From Paenibacillus durus ATCC 35681 (lineage in GTDB: Bacteria > Bacillota > Bacilli > Paenibacillales > Paenibacillaceae), in NCBI RefSeq assembly GCF_000993825.1, contig NZ_CP011114.1:1054001-1118000 (forward strand): a DNA stretch of 64,000 bases, in the 5' to 3' direction. The position numbers and the translations under genes are program-made. The first letter of the stretch is position 1, and each line of letters begins with the position of its first letter. Below the pieces are notes generated by a model. That model saw nothing but the letters and a program-made list of their open reading frames with translations. It was not told the DNA's origin and did no database searches. Of this stretch, positions 36,167 to 43,182 are shown piece by piece.

Positions 36167-38611
36167 ATGAAAGTATCAACCGGCTGGCTGGCTGATTATA
36201 TATCGCTGGAGGGCGTGACCGCCGAGGAACTGGCGGATAAAATTACGGATGCGGGCATCGAAATCGACGGTGTGGAGCGCCGCAATAAAGGGCTGTCCGG
36301 GATCGTCACCGGATTTGTTAAATCCAAGGAAAAGCATCCTGACGCCGACAAGCTGAATGTGTGCATTGTCGACGCCGGTCAGGAGGAGGACCTGCAGATC
36401 GTCTGCGGCGCGAAGAACGTGGCCGCCGGCCAAAAGGTTCCTGTGGCGCTTGTTGGCGCGAAGCTTCCGGGTCTTGAGATCAAGAAAGCGAAGCTGCGCG
36501 GCGTATTGTCCCAGGGCATGATTTGCTCCGCCAAAGAGCTGGGGCTGAATGACAAGCTGCTGCCGAAAGAGCTTCAGGAAGGCATCCTGGTGCTGCCTGA
36601 AGATACGGAAATCGGACAAGACATTACGAAGGTGCTCGGCCTGAACGACGAAATTCTGGAATTCGATCTGACTCCGAACCGGTCCGACTGTCTGAGCATG
36701 ATCGGCGCGGCTTACGAGACTGGCGCCATTCTGGGACGCGAGCTGTCGCTGCCGAACCCCGGCCGGGATATTATTGAAATCGCCGTTCCCGCATCGGACG
36801 CCATATCCGTCAGTATTGAGAACGAAGAGCACTGCAAGCATTACGCGGTCCGCTATATTGCCGGCGTGAAGCCCGCTCCTTCTCCGCTGTGGATGCAGAA
36901 CCGTCTTATGGCGGCGGGTGTGCGTCCAATCAACAATATTGTGGACATCACCAACTACGTCATGCTGGAGTATGGCCAGCCGCTGCATGCATTTGATGCC
37001 GACCGGCTGGAGGGCGGCACACTTGGCGTCCGCCTTGCCCGTGAAGGTGAGATCCTGACCACGCTGGACGGCCAGGAGCGCAAGCTGGAGCCGCACATGC
37101 TGGTGATTGCGGACGCCGCAAAAGCGGTGGCGCTCGCCGGAGTGATGGGCGGTCTGAATTCGGAAGTGACCGATCAGACGGTGAATATCGTGCTGGAGTC
37201 GGCCAGATTCGACGGCGGAACGATCCGCAAGACGTCACGCCAGCTCGGTCTCCGCTCGGAAGCTTCGCTGCGATTCGAGAAGGAAGTGGACCCGCGTTCC
37301 GTCATTCCCGCGCTGAACCGTGCGGCTTCGCTTCTTAGCACCTATGCTGGAGGCTCTGTGCATGAAGGAATTATTCAAGCCGGGACCGCCGAAGTGCAGG
37401 AAAGAGTAATTAAGCTGTCGCTCGATAAGCTGAACCGGCGGCTCGGCACGGACCTTTCGATGCTGGAAGTGAAGACGCTGTTTGCACGGCTGCATTTTTC
37501 CTGCGGGGATGTGGAACAGGGAATGCTCGAGGTTAGCGTTCCTACCAGACGCGGTGATATCAGCTGGGACGTGGATCTCTTTGAGGAGATCGCCCGCCTG
37601 TACGGTTATGACAACATTCCGACTACGCCGATTGAAGGGCCGACTACACCGGGAGGATTGACCGGGCCGCAGGTGCTTCGCCGTGCGCTGCGCAAATTGC
37701 TGGCAGATGGCGGCTATCAGGAGGTGCTCGGTTATTCCTTCATTCAGCCCGAGCAAACTACGCTGTTCCCCGCACTGACCGAGGGTGGGCTTGCGGTCAA
37801 GCTGGCTCTGCCGATGAGCGAGGAGCGCAGCGTGCTGCGGACAAGTCTCCTGCCGCAGCTGCTGGATATCGCTCAGTACAACACGAACCGCCGGCAGAGC
37901 GACCTGGCGCTGTTCGAAATCGGTACCGTGTTCGTAACGGATGAGGAACACTTGACCCGCCAGCCGCGCGAGTTCCAGACGCTGGGTCTGTTGCTGACGG
38001 GCAGCAAGGCGGCGAAGCAGTGGAATGTCGCTGCCGAGCCCGTGGACTTCTTCGATCTCAAGGGAGCGCTGGAATCCGTATTTGCCTACCTCGGATTGGA
38101 GAACGCCGTTGTCTTCGAAGGCGATTCTCCGCAAGGCTATCATCCCGGCCGCTCGGCTTCCGTGTACCTGAACGGAGAAAGAGGACGGGTAAAGCTCGGC
38201 ACCATAGGGCAGATTCATCCCGACTTGCAGCGTAAGCAGGATCTGGAGGATACGTATGCCGCTGAGATTTTGCTGTCGCCGCTCTATGAAGCGGCGCGGA
38301 CATTGCTGCAGTACAGCGAGCTTCCCCGTTTCCCGGGCATGGAACGGGATATTGCGCTCGTCGTGGACTCGGAAGTTCCGGCGAGCCGGCTGTTGGATGC
38401 CATTCGTGAGCAGGGAGGAAGCCTGCTGCAATCGGCGCAGGTATTTGACGTATATACCGGAGGCAAGCTGGAGAGCGGCAAGAAGAGTATCGCTATCTCG
38501 CTGCTGTACCGCCATACGGAGCATACGCTGACCGACGAGGAAGTCTCGGAGGTTCACGATAAGGTGCTGGCCGCGCTTCAGCAAAGTTTTGGCGCGAACT
38601 TAAGAAAATAG
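36167..38611 (+). CDS. pheT: Phenylalanyl-tRNA synthetase beta subunit (814 aa)
   Basis: The large structural and editing subunit. Domains in order are an N-terminal B1 region, an EMAP/OB-like tRNA-binding domain (about 40-150, 'CGAKNVAAGQKVPVALVGA'), the B3/B4 editing domain (about 210-400, 'NRLMAAGVRPINNIVDITNYVMLE'), B5, the catalytically inactive class II-like core, and a C-terminal FDX-anticodon-binding domain (about 720-814, 'FPGMERDIALVVD'). Length is typical. AAGGAAGTGAGCGG precedes the ATG. It shares the T-box transcript with pheS. Confidence 0.98.
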   Translation: MKVSTGWLADYISLEGVTAEELADKITDAGIEIDGVERRNKGLSGIVTGFVKSKEKHPDADKLNVCIVDAGQEEDLQIVCGAKNVAAGQKVPVALVGAKLPGLEIKKAKLRGVLSQGMICSAKELGLNDKLLPKELQEGILVLPEDTEIGQDITKVLGLNDEILEFDLTPNRSDCLSMIGAAYETGAILGRELSLPNPGRDIIEIAVPASDAISVSIENEEHCKHYAVRYIAGVKPAPSPLWMQNRLMAAGVRPINNIVDITNYVMLEYGQPLHAFDADRLEGGTLGVRLAREGEILTTLDGQERKLEPHMLVIADAAKAVALAGVMGGLNSEVTDQTVNIVLESARFDGGTIRKTSRQLGLRSEASLRFEKEVDPRSVIPALNRAASLLSTYAGGSVHEGIIQAGTAEVQERVIKLSLDKLNRRLGTDLSMLEVKTLFARLHFSCGDVEQGMLEVSVPTRRGDISWDVDLFEEIARLYGYDNIPTTPIEGPTTPGGLTGPQVLRRALRKLLADGGYQEVLGYSFIQPEQTTLFPALTEGGLAVKLALPMSEERSVLRTSLLPQLLDIAQYNTNRRQSDLALFEIGTVFVTDEEHLTRQPREFQTLGLLLTGSKAAKQWNVAAEPVDFFDLKGALESVFAYLGLENAVVFEGDSPQGYHPGRSASVYLNGERGRVKLGTIGQIHPDLQRKQDLEDTYAAEILLSPLYEAARTLLQYSELPRFPGMERDIALVVDSEVPASRLLDAIREQGGSLLQSAQVFDVYTGGKLESGKKSIAISLLYRHTEHTLTDEEVSEVHDKVLAALQQSFGANLRK

Positions 38612-38623
38612 CAGGAATTTGTA

Positions 38624-38669
38624 AAGCCGCAGCGAATCCATTTAGAAACCTGGAATCGCTGCGGCTTTT
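38624..38669 (+). terminator. Terminator after pheT
   Basis: AAGCCGCAGCGA-TCCA pairs with TGGA-TCGCTGCGGCTT, followed by TTCC. It separates pheT from the ZapA-like gene. Confidence 0.85.
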
Positions 38670-38812
38670 CCTTTATTGGAGAATGCGGCCTGAGGTTGAA
38701 GTTTAGGGAAGAGAGCTTTTTGCCAAACGCTTGTGGGTAAAGTTACAATAGAAAGAGAACAAGAATAGAGAAACAGCTTAGAATCCGCATACACACAAAG
38801 GAGGGCACAACT

Positions 38813-40837
38813 GTGGCAATGGACCGGACCCGTGTCGCCGTGGAGATTTATGGTACTTCCTATAGACTGGTTGGAAGCAGTATTGAATATATGAAGCAGG
38901 TCGCCCAATATGTGGACGAGCATATGCACGCGATTTCCAAATCCCATAACCGGCTGGATACACCGCGCATAGCGGTGCTGGCCGCTGTCCATATGGCAGA
39001 GCAGGCAATACAGGCACAGGATCTCAAGAATGAATTGAATGTGCTGACCGGAGAGCGCAGCTCGCTGCGCAGCGAAGTCGCCCGGCTGCTGGAAACGCAG
39101 CGGCAGCAGCAGGAAGAACTCGAAAGGGTTGCTGCAAGCGCCCGGGAGGAATCGAATCGGCTGATTACCGAGGCTGCGGAGGAGCGCAAGCGGCATCAGG
39201 AGGCCGAGGAGCAAGAGCGCAGGAAGCATGAAGAGCTGCTGCAGCAGGCGGAGGAGGCGGCCGAGGCGGTTCGCCAGGGACTTGAGGAGGAGCTGAACCG
39301 GCGGGACCTGGAGCAGCAGGAGCTGCGAGACAGTCATGAACGCGAGCTGGCGGAGAGTCGGGAAAGCAAGCTGCGGGAGCTGGGACAGGCCGAGGGGCTT
39401 CGCCTGAAGCAGGTGGATGAATTGGCGGCGGCGCACCGTCTGGAGCTTGATGAACTTCGGGCTTCACACTTGGCGGAGTTGACGGAAGTCAAGACCCGTC
39501 TGGAACAGGAGCTTGCGGAGACGAAAGCCGCGCTAAAGAGAGAACTCTCGGAAACGAAAAGCATGATGACCGGTGAGCGGGAGGAGGCCGTTTCGGCGCT
39601 GAATAAGGAACTTAGCCGGGAACGGGAACAGCTGCAGCGCGAGCTGGCGAAGAACAAGGATCTGCGGCAGACCTTAGGCAACCAGGAGCATCGGCATAAG
39701 CAGAGCGCGCATGAGTTCGAGAAGCAGATTGGCGAGCTGCGCGGCACAATCAGCCAGCTGCAGGCCAAGCTGCGCGCCGAGGAGGCGGGCCTGAAGACGG
39801 AGCGGGAAGCCCGGTTCGCTCTGCAGAACCAGCATAATGAGGCTCTTATGCGTGAACAGCAGCTTGAAGATGAACTGCAGGCCGCCGGAAGTCTTGGCGA
39901 TCTGTTGCAGCAGGAGCTTACGGAGCTGCGCGAGGCCCATGAACTGTCGAAGGGCCAGGCAGAAGAGCTTCGGAAGTCTCTTGGCGAGACTGCCAAAGAC
40001 CTTGCCTGTACCCGGGATGAGCTTGCCCGGATAACGGCTGAGCATGGGGAGTGGAAGGCAGCGGCAGACAAGCGGCAGGAGGAAATCGGCGAGCTGGAGA
40101 TCAGTTTGCTGGAAGCCGAAGAGAAGCTCGAAGCCGTGAAAGGAGAGCTTCACGGACTTCGAGGCGAAACCGAAGGGCTGTCGGCGTCACTGGAGCGGGA
40201 ACGGGCTCTCCGGCAGGAAGCCGAAAGCGCCGGAGATGCGCTGAAGGCCAAAGAAACGGAACGGGAGACTGCTCTTGCCGGTTTGCGGGAACGGTATGAG
40301 GAATTGATTGTGCAGTACGATGAAGTGCTGCAGGAGGGAGAACGGCAGCAGGAGCGCTGCCGTCTGCTCGAAGAAGAAGCCGAACAGACCTCGCTTCGCC
40401 TGGAAGAGTTGTCCGAAGCGGGCAGAGAGGCCGCGGCTTCCGCAGAACTCCAGCGTGAGCAATTGAGCGAAGCGCAGAGTTACGGCGAATCGTGGAGAGC
40501 GAGGTATGAAGAGCTGAAGCAGGCGCAGCAGCAGTGGGCCGAGACGGAAGCGAAGCTGCGCGAGGAGATCGACCTGTGGCAGCAGGAGGCCGCGGAGGGC
40601 GAGCGGGTGCGCGATTCGCTGAGCCAGGAGCGCAGCGACGCTCTCCAGAAGCTTGGCGAGGTTGGAGACAGCTACGAGCTGGTGCAGGGTCAACTCCGGC
40701 TGCTCCAAGCCGAATTCGAACTGCGGCATAGCGAGCTGGAACGCGTTACGCAGGAACACCAGAAGTTGCAGGCGGAATATGCCAAGCTGCAAAATGAATA
40801 TAATGAATGGATTCAACTTATCGAACAGGATAGTTGA
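38813..40837 (+). CDS. ZapA-domain protein fused to a giant coiled coil (674 aa)
   Basis: Residues about 5-85 are a ZapA domain ('RVAVEIYGTSYRLVGSS', 'QYVDEHMHAI', 'RIAVLAAVHMAEQ'). In Bacillus ZapA is an 85-residue protein that crosslinks FtsZ filaments and is encoded after pheT, exactly the place found here. In this gene the domain is followed by almost 590 residues of highly charged Glu/Arg/Gln/Leu-rich heptad sequence with no other recognisable domain, giving a protein about eight times the usual length. Composition is consistent from end to end and the frame is uninterrupted. GTG start with AAAGGAGGG upstream. The likely role is Z-ring organisation with a long reach; the coiled-coil partner is unknown. 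Confidence 0.88.
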   Translation: MAMDRTRVAVEIYGTSYRLVGSSIEYMKQVAQYVDEHMHAISKSHNRLDTPRIAVLAAVHMAEQAIQAQDLKNELNVLTGERSSLRSEVARLLETQRQQQEELERVAASAREESNRLITEAAEERKRHQEAEEQERRKHEELLQQAEEAAEAVRQGLEEELNRRDLEQQELRDSHERELAESRESKLRELGQAEGLRLKQVDELAAAHRLELDELRASHLAELTEVKTRLEQELAETKAALKRELSETKSMMTGEREEAVSALNKELSREREQLQRELAKNKDLRQTLGNQEHRHKQSAHEFEKQIGELRGTISQLQAKLRAEEAGLKTEREARFALQNQHNEALMREQQLEDELQAAGSLGDLLQQELTELREAHELSKGQAEELRKSLGETAKDLACTRDELARITAEHGEWKAAADKRQEEIGELEISLLEAEEKLEAVKGELHGLRGETEGLSASLERERALRQEAESAGDALKAKETERETALAGLRERYEELIVQYDEVLQEGERQQERCRLLEEEAEQTSLRLEELSEAGREAAASAELQREQLSEAQSYGESWRARYEELKQAQQQWAETEAKLREEIDLWQQEAAEGERVRDSLSQERSDALQKLGEVGDSYELVQGQLRLLQAEFELRHSELERVTQEHQKLQAEYAKLQNEYNEWIQLIEQDS

Positions 40838-40853
40838 ATGGCGGCGCATGATG

Positions 40854-40893
40854 AAAGGGCAGGCTCACGGAGAAATCCGGAGGCTGCCCTTTT
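40854..40893. terminator. Bidirectional terminator, ZapA-like / cupredoxin genes
   Basis: AAAGGGCAGGCT pairs with AGGCTGCCCTTT with an inner CGG/CCG stem; suited to both converging genes. Confidence 0.8.
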
Positions 40894-40914
40894 AAACGGG
40901 TGAATATGAGAATA

Positions 40915-41310
40915 TCATTCAACGATGATGTCGGCGCTCATTTGGCTGTGGCCAGAGCCGCAAAATATGGCGCAGGTCATTCGGAACGTGCCTGTTTGTT
41001 CAGGGACAATGACTTGGGAATTATTTTTTTCGTCCAATTGAAGATTAAGCTCGGGGACCAGTATACCATGATGGCCGCTCTCGTTCTCAAATGTAATTTG
41101 AACGGGAACCCCTTTTTTCAAATGGTATTCTTTTTTGTCAAAGCTGAAATTGCTTGCCTTGATGACAACCTTCTCTTCCGCCGCTGCCGGGCTAACCGCA
41201 CTCTCCTTCCCGCTGTCCGCGGCATTTCCGCCGTTCCCCGAATTGCCGCCGCAAGCGGCAAGCATGAGCAATAAGGCGATGGATAACAACAACAAAGGCA
41301 TGTTCTTCAT
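40915..41310 (-). CDS. CuA-type cupredoxin lipoprotein (131 aa)
   Basis: A secreted lipoprotein with a signal peptide and lipobox 'LMLAAC' (Cys21), a Gly/Asn/Ala linker, and a cupredoxin domain like that of cytochrome c oxidase subunit II. The CuA ligand set is complete: a His in 'SGHHGILVPEL' plus C-x3-C-x3-H-x2-M in 'CAIFCGSGHSQM'. There are no transmembrane helices beyond the signal and no oxidase genes nearby, so it is probably a free electron carrier or copper-handling protein rather than an oxidase subunit. AAGGAGG lies before the ATG at 41310; the frame is open further upstream but without a ribosome site. Confidence 0.85.
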   Translation of the reverse strand: MKNMPLLLLSIALLLMLAACGGNSGNGGNAADSGKESAVSPAAAEEKVVIKASNFSFDKKEYHLKKGVPVQITFENESGHHGILVPELNLQLDEKNNSQVIVPEQTGTFRMTCAIFCGSGHSQMSADIIVE

Positions 41311-41353
41311 TTTTTCCTCCTTAAGTTTAAGGATGCAAAAGCCTTTCAAATTT

Positions 41354-41383
41354 ATTATAATGAAAATCGGTTTATGTGTTCAA
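41354..41383 (-). promoter_or_regulatory. Promoter of the cupredoxin lipoprotein gene
   Basis: On the minus strand TTGAAC, 18 bases, TATAAT, 44 bases before the start codon. Confidence 0.65.
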
Positions 41384-41408
41384 ATCCGAACGTATGTGCT
41401 ATCATGAA

Positions 41409-41436
41409 AGGAAATTTCAGTAATCTGAAATTTCCT
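41409..41436. repeat. Perfect 12-bp inverted repeat in a divergent promoter region
   Basis: AGGAAATTTCAG, TAAT, CTGAAATTTCCT. No T-run follows on either strand, so an operator is more likely than a terminator. It lies 25 bases upstream of the -35 box of the minus-strand lipoprotein gene and 53 bases before the GGDEF reading frame. Confidence 0.7.
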
Positions 41437-41489
41437 GCCTTGCAGGTGCGGTGTGTTCAAAATACATAGGTTAAAAGTAGGGGATTTTC

Positions 41490-42611
41490 ATTAGTAGAGC
41501 TGCTGTTTTACTGAATACCGAAGTCTGGCACCGAAGAATATTGAATGTATACTGGACATTGGCCGCCATTGCTCTAATCGGGCAGGCTTTCTTTACGCTG
41601 AGCGGCTATAATCCGGAGCCTTATCGCGCCATTTCATCACAGATCGGATATTTATTATTCTTCTGCTATCTGCTCATTTTCCTGAGCGTAATTTTGGCTG
41701 AGATCTGGCTGCGCTCCGACTTCAGATTTCAAAAGCAAATGGTGGTCGGCTGCGGGTTCGTCATGTCTTGCCTGCTGTATTTTGTTAGTGTGCCTTATGT
41801 CGACGGCGCGCAGATGGCGCTGATGATGCCGGCAATGACTTCACTCGTTTACTTTGACCGCCGCATGCTTTATGTTCTCGGACTGCTCGGTATCTTCGAT
41901 TACGCCGGTATTTATTTCATGCTGGAGCGGGAACTGCTGAATAAACCGCTGTCTGAGTTTTTAATGATGGAATGTATTTTTATCGTATTTGTGGTCTTGG
42001 CGCATGGGGTTATCGTGCGTGCGCATGAAGCGAGCGAATATTTAGAGCAGCTGACCCAATCAGAGCAAGGTCTGCTGGTTGAACGGGCGATTGCCGACAA
42101 ACTGCTGAAGATTGATGCGCTTACCGGACTTTACAACCACAAGACCTTCCACGAATATTTGGATTCGCTGCTGGAGCAGTGTGAGACGAACGGGCTGCGG
42201 CTTCAGCTTGCCTTATTTGATATTGACAATTTTAAGCAGGTGAACGATACATACGGCCATTGGATTGGAGACATTGTACTGAAGGAGGTCGCGGGAAAAA
42301 TCGGCGGAATGATCGGCCCGAATGATTTTGCCGCAAGGTATGGAGGAGAGGAGTTCGCGATTATTTTTACGGATAAAGATCCGGAGGAAGCGTATGCGCT
42401 GGTCGAAGAGCTCCGGTCCGATATAGCCGGAATGGAGCATCCTTATGCGGGAGGAAGACGGATTACTGTTAGCATCGGCTTATGCCGCTACTGCATGGGC
42501 GACGGAAAGGAACTGTTGTTCCGTAAAACGGACGAAGCTCTATACCTGGCTAAACACAGCGGTAAAAACCGGGTCGTAACTTCTAGAAATAAGAAGCTCG
42601 TGCCGGTCTAA
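41490..42611 (+). CDS. Six-TM GGDEF diguanylate cyclase (about 373 aa)
   Basis: A membrane diguanylate cyclase: about six TM helices (roughly the first 190 residues) with short loops, then a linker and a GGDEF domain with 'RYGGEEFAIIF' and 'FDIDNFKQVNDTYGHWIGD', so catalytically competent. The start is unclear. A TTG at 41541 has only a weak GAAG upstream. The frame stays open to 41481, and an ATT at 41490 sits six bases after AGGGG; it would add 17 residues including 'LLNTEVWHRRI'. No ATG or GTG exists in that stretch. I annotate the longer form with low certainty about the first codon. It is divergent from the cupredoxin gene. Confidence 0.75.
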   Translation: MSRAAVLLNTEVWHRRILNVYWTLAAIALIGQAFFTLSGYNPEPYRAISSQIGYLLFFCYLLIFLSVILAEIWLRSDFRFQKQMVVGCGFVMSCLLYFVSVPYVDGAQMALMMPAMTSLVYFDRRMLYVLGLLGIFDYAGIYFMLERELLNKPLSEFLMMECIFIVFVVLAHGVIVRAHEASEYLEQLTQSEQGLLVERAIADKLLKIDALTGLYNHKTFHEYLDSLLEQCETNGLRLQLALFDIDNFKQVNDTYGHWIGDIVLKEVAGKIGGMIGPNDFAARYGGEEFAIIFTDKDPEEAYALVEELRSDIAGMEHPYAGGRRITVSIGLCRYCMGDGKELLFRKTDEALYLAKHSGKNRVVTSRNKKLVPV

Positions 42612-42616
42612 TCCGC

Positions 42617-42664
42617 AAAAGAAGCCGCCCTGTCACTCATCGTGTTAGGGACGGCTTCTTTTTG
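42617..42664. terminator. Bidirectional terminator after the six-TM GGDEF gene
   Basis: AAAAGAAGCCG-CCCT pairs with AGGG-CGGCTTCTTTTT. Confidence 0.85.
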
Positions 42665-42680
42665 GGCTTCGAACGTCCGG

Positions 42681-43028
42681 TTATTTGCCGGCTTCAAACG
42701 GGGTAGAGACGGGCAGGAACAGGTCAATGATCCCGATGACCAGAGCTGCGAGGAGGGCGCCAATAATAGACACACTAACGCCCGCGACAATGAACTGTGC
42801 TAGCCAGATGACCAGTGCGCTTACCAGAAACCCTACGATACCGCGTCCGAACGGCGTTGTTTTGCGGCCGAAAATGCCTTCGGCGATCCAGCCCAGCAGT
42901 GCGATCACCAGAGCAAGCATAAGGGCGCTCCAGAAGCCGCCGATGCTGAAGTTCGGAACAATCCAGCCAACTACAAGAAGGACAAGCGCGGACACGATGA
43001 AACGTACAACATGACCCAAAAATCTCAC
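42681..43028 (-). CDS. YvlD/phage-holin-4-like membrane protein (115 aa)
   Basis: A small protein with four hydrophobic helices of the phage_holin_4_2/YvlD type ('VVGWIVPNFSIGGFWSALMLALV' and 'LAQFIVAGVSV'). Despite the family name these are host membrane proteins; in B. subtilis YvlD belongs to envelope-stress genes. I chose the GTG at 43028 because AAAGGAGG lies eight bases upstream; the open frame continues 42 bases further without a ribosome site. It is divergent from mutS2. Confidence 0.8.
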   Translation of the reverse strand: MRFLGHVVRFIVSALVLLVVGWIVPNFSIGGFWSALMLALVIALLGWIAEGIFGRKTTPFGRGIVGFLVSALVIWLAQFIVAGVSVSIIGALLAALVIGIIDLFLPVSTPFEAGK

Positions 43029-43182
43029 TGTACAAGCCTCCTTTGCTTTTAGCCTTAAGGATACGTGCAAGGGTTATTGTACACAGAAACATTCCCCGTT
43101 ATGTTGGTAAAACGTACCCAAATAGCGAAAATGAGCCACATTCGGTATAATGATTTTTATATGAAGGGAGCTGTGACCGTAA

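Noticed and set aside
37235..38584. A 449-codon open frame antisense to pheT
   Set aside because: Shadow frame of a conserved gene, with no ribosome site or recognisable domain.
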